The notes under the pieces were generated by a model. That model did not search any database. It saw only the letters and a program-made list of their open reading frames with translations, and was not told the DNA's origin. 6,449 bases of DNA from Rhodobiaceae bacterium (GTDB lineage: Bacteria > Pseudomonadota > Alphaproteobacteria > Parvibaculales > Parvibaculaceae): NCBI GenBank assembly GCA_002401305.2, contig NVSO02000109.1:1-6449 (forward strand). Reading direction: 5' to 3'. The position numbers and the translations under genes were made by a program. Below are positions 1-6,449 of the stretch, piece after piece; the stretch's first letter is position 1, and each line of letters begins with the position of its first letter.

Positions 1-695
1 ACAACCTGAGCCATCACACGGCCCCAGTTAATTGAATTCACGCCAGCCAATTTGATTTCATCGCGAAAGCTGTGGTCATTGAACATGTCTTTGACGAGCG
101 CTTGGCAATCATCAAATGTGCCTTCCACAGCAATGTTGTGCACATTGCTGTCGAGCACCGTTGTCATTTGGCGACGTTGCACTTCTGAAACGCGCCCCTG
201 CGGGTGCAGAATGAAGATGTCTGTTGCCTCGCGCCCGCGAAAGGCTTCGATGGCCGCTGACCCTGTGTCACCGGATGTCGCGCCGACAATCGTGACGCGC
301 TCTTTGCGTTTGGCCAAAGCGTGATCAAACAAACGCGCCAGAATTTGCATGGCGATATCTTTAAACGCCAATGTCGGGCCATGATATAATTCTAGCAACC
401 AGTCACTCGGGCCGATCTGGCTCAGTGGCGCGACAGCCTTATGGTCAAAGGTGGCATAGGCCTCCTCAATCATTGCACGTAAATCGTCTTCCGCAATTTC
501 ATCGCCAATGAAAGGAGACATCACACGGTAGGCGACTTCGGTATAAGGTTTTCCCGCCATGCTGGCGATTTCTTCTTCGTCAAAGCGAGGCCACTCGGAG
601 GGGACATATAGACCCCCATCCCGCGCCAAGCCGGTCAACAGAACATCTTCGAAACCTAATTCCGGAGCCTGCCCCCGCGTGCTGACATATTTCAT
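1..695 (-). CDS. thrC: Threonine synthase, N-terminal half (cut by window edge)
   Basis: Threonine synthase converts O-phospho-L-homoserine to threonine and phosphate, the last step of threonine biosynthesis, using pyridoxal phosphate (PLP) in the cytoplasm. I translated the minus strand from the ATG at 695 and it stays open to base 1, giving 231 residues, about half of the usual 460 or so. The start MKYVSTRG is typical of the family. The PLP-binding lysine is K112 in the motif HGPTLAFKD (105-113), and the phosphate-binding loop TSGDTGSA is at 140-147. The start is supported by AAGGAG six bases upstream (702-707). That site lies inside the last codons of surf1, whose stop is separated from this ATG by one base, so translation is probably coupled. 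The C-terminal half is outside the window, so completeness of the gene cannot be judged. Confidence 0.96.
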   Translation of the reverse strand, partial: MKYVSTRGQAPELGFEDVLLTGLARDGGLYVPSEWPRFDEEEIASMAGKPYTEVAYRVMSPFIGDEIAEDDLRAMIEEAYATFDHKAVAPLSQIGPSDWLLELYHGPTLAFKDIAMQILARLFDHALAKRKERVTIVGATSGDTGSAAIEAFRGREATDIFILHPQGRVSEVQRRQMTTVLDSNVHNIAVEGTFDDCQALVKDMFNDHSFRDEIKLAGVNSINWGRVMAQV

Positions 696-696
696 G

Positions 697-1524
697 TCAT
701 TCTCCTTCAACAAAGCCAATACGGCCTTGTGCTTTATGATAGGCAAAATAGATCACAACAAGGACAAGTGCCAACCCTAACCATGTTAAGGCGTAATTCA
801 GGTGATCGTTCTTAATTTCCAATGATGGCGGACGCCGTTTGGGCCACGGACCAACGGAAGCATCTTTGTATTCAGCTTTTAGTTTAGCCATTTGTGCAGA
901 CGTCTGCACCACACCGACATCTGCATCATTCATTGCCATCAGATAGAACGGTGCCACCGGGACATCGGGAAGGTTTGCATAGGAGACCATGCGGTCAAGG
1001 TCCAGTGTGAACCAGATATTTGCTGACCGGTCTTCTTCAAAATCTAACATGCCTAATGTCTCAGGACGGCGCATGTAGCCCACCAAATTGACCAAGCCGG
1101 ACGGCTGCGATCCTTCTGGTCTATCTGCGGCCTGTTTCAAGCTTTTTGGCACATCCCCACGGGCGACAAAAACAATGAAGCTCTTGCCATTTTCTTGAGG
1201 CACTTGCAAAGGCGTGAGCACCAAATAACCCGAATGATTGTAGCCGGAAAGATAGTGGACTTCCCCGCTGTGTAAGAACGTGCCTTCGACACTGATAGGC
1301 TGCCATTCTTTTTCGGCGAGGCTGGTCTGCCACTGCGACGGTGTTGGAAGAGTTTGCGCCAGCGTGCTCAACCGATTGTGCATGTCTTCAATGATTTGAA
1401 GTTTCCACTCACGACGTTCCAACTGCCAATTGCCCAACCCAACCAGAAAGAAAAGTGAGAGCACGAATGCAACGGAAAGGCCCGGGAGGGGGCGAAAGAC
1501 AAAACGGCGGTTAGGTGTGGTCAT
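697..1524 (-). CDS. surf1: SURF1 family cytochrome c oxidase assembly protein
   Basis: SURF1 proteins help insert heme a into subunit I of aa3-type oxidases and sit in the cytoplasmic membrane. This 275-residue protein has the family layout: an N-terminal membrane helix (about 14-33), the conserved segment LGNWQLERREWK (30-41) just after it, a large periplasmic domain with LVLTPL (101-106) and ARGDVP (121-126), and a C-terminal helix (about 244-262) preceded by NDHLNYALTWLG (239-250). The length is normal for bacteria. Its ATG overlaps the stop of the DUF983 gene as ATGA (1521-1524), and its stop is one base before thrC. This places it in a tightly coupled DUF983-surf1-thrC unit. No residue known to be essential appears missing, although heme binding cannot be shown from sequence alone. 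Confidence 0.96.
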   Translation of the reverse strand: MTTPNRRFVFRPLPGLSVAFVLSLFFLVGLGNWQLERREWKLQIIEDMHNRLSTLAQTLPTPSQWQTSLAEKEWQPISVEGTFLHSGEVHYLSGYNHSGYLVLTPLQVPQENGKSFIVFVARGDVPKSLKQAADRPEGSQPSGLVNLVGYMRRPETLGMLDFEEDRSANIWFTLDLDRMVSYANLPDVPVAPFYLMAMNDADVGVVQTSAQMAKLKAEYKDASVGPWPKRRPPSLEIKNDHLNYALTWLGLALVLVVIYFAYHKAQGRIGFVEGE

Positions 1525-1898
1525 TCATCGTCCCAACTCGCTTGTTTCGCTTTGTACTTATACTGCTGCGCAATCAGCCAACTCTTCATGCCCGGCAAAA
1601 GAAAGAGCGGAATTAATACGCCAAGCGGCAGCCAAATAACAGCATGAATCCAATAGGCCGGTTGATGCGCGACTTCAACATAAAGCGCGCCTCCCACCAG
1701 TAGGAAACCAGCAATCATGATGATGAATACAGCGGGACCATCGCCAGAGTCAATTTTGCTAAAGTCTTCCTCACAATGGTTGCACTTATCTGCGACGGTG
1801 AGGAAGCTTTTATAGAGCTTGCCTACCCCACAGCGGGGGCAGCAGCTGCGCAGGGCAACTCGTAGAGAGCTTTGTGGCGGATAATAATGGTCATCCAT
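1521..1898 (-). CDS. DUF983 zinc-ribbon membrane protein, function unknown
   Basis: A 125-residue DUF983-family protein. An N-terminal zinc-ribbon-like segment has two CxxC pairs (C20/C23 in CCPRCG and C39/C42 in CNHC), with an extra cysteine at C19. It is followed by the family motif SGDGPAVF (51-58) and two membrane helices (about 57-76 and 82-102), then a short charged tail. I chose the ATG at 1898. An in-frame TTG at 1928 would add ten residues, but it has no ribosome-binding site and lies at the edge of the T-run of the coxC terminator-like hairpin. The chosen ATG has only a weak site (GGA, six bases upstream). The gene overlaps surf1 by ATGA. DUF983 genes commonly sit between coxC and surf1 in alphaproteobacteria. 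A role in metal or oxidase assembly is an inference from this location and the four paired cysteines. Confidence 0.9.
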   Translation of the reverse strand: MDDHYYPPQSSLRVALRSCCPRCGVGKLYKSFLTVADKCNHCEEDFSKIDSGDGPAVFIIMIAGFLLVGGALYVEVAHQPAYWIHAVIWLPLGVLIPLFLLPGMKSWLIAQQYKYKAKQASWDDE

Positions 1899-1923
1899 GA
1901 CAAATCCAATTCCAAGAGGAGCG

Positions 1924-1966
1924 CCCAAAAATTTAGGGGCGGTGCCGACAGACCGTGCACCGCCCC
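1924..1966 (-). terminator. Terminator-like hairpin after coxC
   Basis: A perfect 10-bp inverted repeat, GGGGCGGTGC (1936-1945) and GCACCGCCCC (1957-1966), has an 11-base loop. On the minus strand it is followed by TAAATTTTT, so the G+C-rich stem and T-run have the order of an intrinsic terminator for transcripts leaving coxC, whose stop is about 20 bases upstream. The T-run is interrupted by AAA, so termination may be partial. The plus-strand side has no T-run. It would lower expression of DUF983-surf1-thrC relative to coxC. It could instead be a 3'-end stabilising hairpin. Confidence 0.7.
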
Positions 1967-1986
1967 CAATAATACATGTTTATTGT

Positions 1987-2844
1987 TTAGTGTGCAGCTG
2001 GTGTACCTGCGCCCCATACATAGATGGACGCGAAGAGGAACAACCACACCACATCAACAAAGTGCCAATACCAGGCAGCGGCTTCAAACCCGAAGTGGTG
2101 CTTCTCAGTAAAGTGGCCTTTGTAAACACGTGCCAAACAAACAGCGAGAAAGACCGTTCCAATCAAAACATGGAAGCCGTGGAAGCCGGTTGCCATGTAG
2201 AAGGTGGAGCCATAAATGTTGCTGTCGATGAATGGGAACGTTGCATGCGCATATTCGTAAGCTTGGAACAGGGAGAACACTGCGCCCAAAAGCACTGTCA
2301 AAATCAGACCTGTTTTCACACTTTTACGGTCGCCTTCCAAAAGCGCATGGTGCGCCCAGGTGGCTGTCGTGCCGGATGTGAGCAAGATTAGCGTATTAAT
2401 CAATGGGATATCCCAAGGATTGAACGTTGCGATCCCCACAGGTGGCCATTCGCCGCCCGTCACTTCAACGCGCAAGAACTGTTGTGCTTGATCAGGGAAC
2501 AGGCTGATGTCGAAATAGGCCCAGAACCATGCCACGAAGAACATAACTTCTGAGGCAATGAACATGATCATGCCATAACGGTGATGCAACTGAACGACAG
2601 GCGTGTGATCGCCCCCTTCAGCTTCACGAACCACATCGCTCCACCAGCCGTACATTGTGTAAAGCACAATTGCCAAACCAATGTAGAACGCCCAAGGGGT
2701 GCCCCAAGCGCCTGTTTCGATCTCATCGTGCATATAAAAGATGGCGCCGATGGCCATGATAAATGCACCTAGAGAGCCAATAAATGGCCATGGGCTTGGA
2801 TCCACCAAGTGATAATCGTGATTCTTAGCGTGGGCGTCTGCCAT
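1987..2844 (-). CDS. coxC: Cytochrome c oxidase subunit III (aa3-type)
   Basis: Subunit III (also called CtaE) is the seven-helix membrane subunit of aa3 oxidase. It carries no metal but binds lipid and supports proton uptake and turnover stability of subunit I. The 285-residue product begins with the typical HLVDPSPWP segment (12-20). It contains [17 protein letters not shown] (87-103) with the conserved membrane glutamate E99, then FHGFHV (221-226) and the C-terminal signature [14 protein letters not shown] (258-271). The length is close to family normal. The ATG at 2844 is preceded by good ribosome-binding sequence (AGGAG nine bases upstream and GAGGGG closer in). The gene lies 47 bases after ctaG, and a terminator-like hairpin follows its stop. 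Confidence 0.98.
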   Translation of the reverse strand: MADAHAKNHDYHLVDPSPWPFIGSLGAFIMAIGAIFYMHDEIETGAWGTPWAFYIGLAIVLYTMYGWWSDVVREAEGGDHTPVVQLHHRYGMIMFIASEVMFFVAWFWAYFDISLFPDQAQQFLRVEVTGGEWPPVGIATFNPWDIPLINTLILLTSGTTATWAHHALLEGDRKSVKTGLILTVLLGAVFSLFQAYEYAHATFPFIDSNIYGSTFYMATGFHGFHVLIGTVFLAVCLARVYKGHFTEKHHFGFEAAAWYWHFVDVVWLFLFASIYVWGAGTPAAH

Positions 2845-2846
2845 GT

Positions 2847-2858
2847 CCCCTCACTCCT
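2847..2858 (-). promoter_or_regulatory. coxC: Ribosome-binding site of coxC
   Basis: The minus strand reads AGGAGTGAGGGG just before the coxC ATG. AGGAG (2854-2858) has the best spacing, nine bases. GAGGGG (2847-2852) is probably too close at two bases. This is one of the strongest sites in the window, alongside that of thrC, and it supports the start at 2844. Confidence 0.65.
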
Positions 2859-2891
2859 GTTCTATCGGTCTGACGTCGTGTCAGCCTTAAC

Positions 2892-3464
2892 TCAATTTCC
2901 CGCCAAAGCAGCTGTCTGCTCCTTTGGATAAAACGTATAGGAAAGCGTAATCGTTTTTACGCTATCCAAATTTGGTTCCTCGGCGATTTCGGGATCGATG
3001 AAAAAACTCACCGGCATATCCACTCTCTCTCCGGGGGCGAGTGTTTGCTCGGTAAAGCAGAAACACTCGATCTTTGTAAAATAGTAGCCAGCCTCTTGCG
3101 GCGTCACATTAAAGATGGCCATGCCGGTAATCGGCTTGTCCGTTGGGTTGTACGCCTCGTAGTAGGCCAAATTTGTTTCGCCAACTTTTACTTTCATTGG
3201 CCCGTGACCGGGTTTGAATTCCCACGTCAGGCCACGACTTGTGTTGGCATCAAAGCGGATTGTCATCTCGCGGTCCAAAATCACATCCGGCGCGATGTCG
3301 GCGGTCTGCGTGGTGCCGCCGTATCCGGTCACTTGGCAAAAAAGTTTGTAAAGCGGGACAGATGCATAAGACAGGCCCGCCATGCCGAAAACCACACTCA
3401 AACATATTGTCACGATCAGGCGACCGGACTTAGCTTGGGAAGATGTATTTTCTACGTGAGCCAT
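2892..3464 (-). CDS. ctaG: Cytochrome c oxidase assembly protein CtaG (Cox11 type)
   Basis: CtaG/Cox11 delivers copper to the CuB site of subunit I from the periplasmic side of the membrane. This 190-residue protein has a short cytoplasmic N-terminus, one membrane helix (about 16-37) followed by VPLYKLFCQVTGYGGT (36-51) with conserved C43, and an immunoglobulin-like periplasmic domain. The copper-binding motif ECFCF (133-137) provides C134 and C136, and MPVSFFIDP (150-158) is the second family signature. All three conserved cysteines are present and the length is normal. The ATG at 3464 is supported by GGGAG eight bases upstream. The gene follows the small CoxF/CtaF-like gene by 16 bases, so both are probably on one transcript. 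This Cox11-type CtaG is unrelated to the Bacillus CtaG family. Confidence 0.97.
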   Translation of the reverse strand: MAHVENTSSQAKSGRLIVTICLSVVFGMAGLSYASVPLYKLFCQVTGYGGTTQTADIAPDVILDREMTIRFDANTSRGLTWEFKPGHGPMKVKVGETNLAYYEAYNPTDKPITGMAIFNVTPQEAGYYFTKIECFCFTEQTLAPGERVDMPVSFFIDPEIAEEPNLDSVKTITLSYTFYPKEQTAALAGN

Positions 3465-3480
3465 GCTTGTTTCTCCCGCT

Positions 3481-3687
3481 CTAAAGAGCGCGCTCCACTA
3501 CAATGTTACCGCCAATTTTTACGACCGTTACAGCAAAGAAGAGACCGACCATCGCAATCAACGCCAGAGCCAAATAGGTTGCTCTCTTGCGCCGGCGAGC
3601 CAGCATTTCTGGTGTCCACACAGGTGTCTCAATCGCGTGATGAGACCCAATTTCTAGGGGTGCTTTAGTCTTTTTCGCTTCGGTCAT
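3481..3687 (-). CDS. Small single-helix oxidase-cluster protein (CoxF/CtaF-like)
   Basis: A 68-residue protein with a hydrophilic N-terminus, a basic stretch RRRKR (31-35), one membrane helix (about 36-56) and the tail [11 protein letters not shown] (53-63). The positive charges before the helix suggest the N-terminus stays in the cytoplasm. It matches the small proteins called CoxF or CtaF found between ctaB and ctaG in many alphaproteobacteria. I assign it by position, size and the tail motif. Its biochemical role is not established; an assembly or accessory role is the usual assumption. Its ATG overlaps the ctaB stop as ATGA (3684-3687), which argues that it is really translated and coupled to ctaB. 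Its own ribosome-binding site is weak (GGGA about nine bases upstream). Confidence 0.88.
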   Translation of the reverse strand: MTEAKKTKAPLEIGSHHAIETPVWTPEMLARRRKRATYLALALIAMVGLFFAVTVVKIGGNIVVERAL

Positions 3688-4637
3688 GAAACAAGTCCCG
3701 CTATTGGAATGAATGCGCCCAAGCCTTGTTCAACAATCAAGACTGCGAATAACAAGAAAAGGTACAGGATTGAGAACGCAAAGAGCCGTTTAGCCAATTT
3801 GAATTCCACATCCGCATCACCGCGACGCCAAATAGTAAAGGCAAGTGCGAGGAACACGGCGCCGCCCATAAATGCTGTTAGGGCATAAATGGCTCCGGCA
3901 AATCCAAAATACACAGGCAGCGCCGTGATCGGCATCAGAAGAACTGAGTAAAGCAAGATTTGGCGACGGGTTTCCGCGTTGCCTGCAACGACTGGTAACA
4001 TCGGCACATTCACGGCACGGTAATCTTCAGAGCGGAACATGGCCAGCGCCCAAAAATGGGGCGGCGTCCACATGAAGATGATGGCGAATAGGGCAATAGA
4101 TTCCAGACTCACGCTTCCGGTAACAGCCGCCCAGCCGATCATTGGTGGGAAGGCACCTGCAGCGCCCCCGATAACGATGTTCTGAGGCGTCGAGCGTTTG
4201 AGCCACATTGTGTAGACAAAGACGTAAAAGGCAATGGTGACCGCCAGCAAGATGCCTGCAACGACATTGACCATCAAACCCATAATTAGGACGGACGCAA
4301 TCGAAAGAGTTGTTCCGAAAGCCAATGCGCCTTCAGGTGTCACGCGACCGGTTGGAATGGGACGACCTTTTGTCCGCTCCATGCGCGCATCGATATCAGC
4401 ATCAAACCACATGTTAAGAGCGCCTGACGCGCCCGCACCCACTGCGATACACAGCAGAGCAACGAATGCGATGACGGGATGAATTGTACCCGGCGCGCAC
4501 ACCAGGCCAGACAGGCCCGTGAACACAACGAGTGACATAACCCGTGGCTTGAGAAGCTCAATGTAGTCACCAGCCGTACCGAAATCATCGGTTACGGACG
4601 GTATAGACTTGCTTTGATCAATTGATGCATCTGACAT
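3684..4637 (-). CDS. ctaB: Protoheme IX farnesyltransferase (heme O synthase)
   Basis: CtaB transfers a farnesyl group from farnesyl diphosphate to heme b, making heme O, the precursor of the heme a used by the neighbouring oxidase. It is an integral membrane enzyme of the UbiA prenyltransferase superfamily. The 317-residue product has the aspartate-rich motif [19 protein letters not shown] (75-93), with N75, D79 and D83 placed to bind Mg-diphosphate. It also has [13 protein letters not shown] (158-170), [11 protein letters not shown] (189-199) and [12 protein letters not shown] (205-216), all typical of heme O synthases rather than ubiquinone or chlorophyll prenyltransferases. About eight or nine hydrophobic helices are visible and the length is normal. 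The ATG at 4637 lacks a clear ribosome-binding site. It follows a 145-base spacer with two hairpins, so expression may be set separately from coxA. Confidence 0.97.
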   Translation of the reverse strand: MSDASIDQSKSIPSVTDDFGTAGDYIELLKPRVMSLVVFTGLSGLVCAPGTIHPVIAFVALLCIAVGAGASGALNMWFDADIDARMERTKGRPIPTGRVTPEGALAFGTTLSIASVLIMGLMVNVVAGILLAVTIAFYVFVYTMWLKRSTPQNIVIGGAAGAFPPMIGWAAVTGSVSLESIALFAIIFMWTPPHFWALAMFRSEDYRAVNVPMLPVVAGNAETRRQILLYSVLLMPITALPVYFGFAGAIYALTAFMGGAVFLALAFTIWRRGDADVEFKLAKRLFAFSILYLFLLFAVLIVEQGLGAFIPIAGLVS

Positions 4638-4679
4638 GATGTCGTGTTTCCAGCTGTCGGTAACCTGGTCGGTTTACAT

Positions 4680-4705
4680 GTTTTGAAAATTCAGATTTCC
4701 AAAAC
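4680..4705 (-). other. A+T-rich stem-loop in the coxA-ctaB spacer
   Basis: Bases 4680-4690 and 4695-4705 form an 11-bp inverted repeat around a four-base loop. In minus-strand RNA one position is a G-U wobble. In plus-strand RNA the same position is an A-C mismatch, so the structure suits the cox transcript. It lies about 43 bases before the ctaB ATG. There is no T-run after it on the minus strand, so it is not a standard terminator. An mRNA processing or stability element is possible. Confidence 0.5.
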
Positions 4706-4724
4706 CATTTCTTAAGATGCCATT

Positions 4725-4764
4725 TGGCCCCTCCCCCCATCAACTGATGGATAGGGAGAGGCCA
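4725..4764 (-). repeat. Long G+C-rich imperfect hairpin after coxA
   Basis: The 40 bases form an inner stem CCATC/GATGG with a four-base loop, and an outer stem of about 12 pairs pairing TGGCCTCTCCCT with the facing GGGGAGGGGCCA. Two unpaired bases (AT) separate the two stems on one side. The outer-stem wobbles are G-U only in minus-strand RNA. It begins about 18 bases after the coxA stop. No T-run follows, so it may act as a 3' stabiliser or processing site, a Rho-assisted terminator, or a copy of a dispersed extragenic palindrome. The CCTCTCCC/GGGGAGGGG arms resemble such elements. Confidence 0.55.
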
Positions 4765-4782
4765 GACGACGATTTCGAACTC

Positions 4783-6449
<1,667 letters not shown>

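Noticed and set aside
52..324. Plus-strand open frame of 90 residues at the left edge
   Set aside because: It lies fully opposite the thrC reading frame, whose PLP motifs are unmistakable.
1897..2391. Plus-strand open frame of 164 residues across the coxC 3' end
   Set aside because: It is antisense to coxC and crosses the terminator-like hairpin, with no domain, no ribosome-binding site and no conserved look.
3045..3668. Plus-strand open frame of 207 residues opposite ctaG and the small CoxF/CtaF-like gene
   Set aside because: It is antisense to two well-supported genes, its translation resembles no family I know, and it has no clear ribosome-binding site. It is a shadow of the opposite-strand coding frames.
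4666..4705. Possible promoter for ctaB (TTGGAA followed 17 bases later by ATGTAA)
   Set aside because: The -10-like hexamer is poor and the segment is better explained by the 11-bp stem-loop. Such matches are common by chance in A+T-rich spacer DNA.

Overview
The window is a single minus-strand gene block from an alphaproteobacterium. It carries the conserved aa3-type cytochrome c oxidase cluster. In transcription order (right to left) the genes are coxA (ctaD), ctaB, a small CoxF/CtaF-like membrane protein, ctaG (cox11), coxC (ctaE), a DUF983 zinc-ribbon membrane protein, surf1 and the 5' half of thrC. This gene order, including the small protein between ctaB and ctaG and thrC behind surf1, is a known alphaproteobacterial synteny. 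The base composition is moderate (about half G+C by eye), so I do not name a genus. The gene for subunit II (coxB) is not in the window and would be expected just beyond the right edge.

Right part (about 4640-6449): coxA encodes the catalytic subunit I with all heme and CuB ligands and the D- and K-channel residues. It is followed by a 145-base spacer holding two inverted repeats. Both fold better in the minus-strand RNA than in the plus-strand RNA. Middle part (about 1930-4637): ctaB makes heme O. It overlaps the small CoxF/CtaF-like gene by ATGA. ctaG (CuB insertion) and coxC (subunit III) follow, and a terminator-like hairpin with a T-run lies immediately after coxC. Left part (1-1898): DUF983 overlaps surf1 by ATGA. 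surf1 (heme a insertion) is separated by one base from thrC (threonine synthase), whose ribosome-binding site lies in the last codons of surf1. thrC runs off the left edge.

The genes together supply two of the three core oxidase subunits and four known or presumed assembly factors: the CtaB heme farnesyltransferase, the CtaG copper chaperone, SURF1 and the CoxF/CtaF-like protein. The DUF983 protein has no assigned function, but its position makes it a candidate assembly partner. thrC is metabolically unrelated but appears translationally coupled to surf1. Every base belongs to a gene or a short spacer, and no stretch over 300 bases lacks a gene. I see no RNA gene, mobile element, CRISPR array or defence system, and no broken gene. 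I found no wholly new system. The points most worth a second look are the intercistronic hairpins, two start-site corrections, the DUF983 protein and the surf1-thrC coupling.
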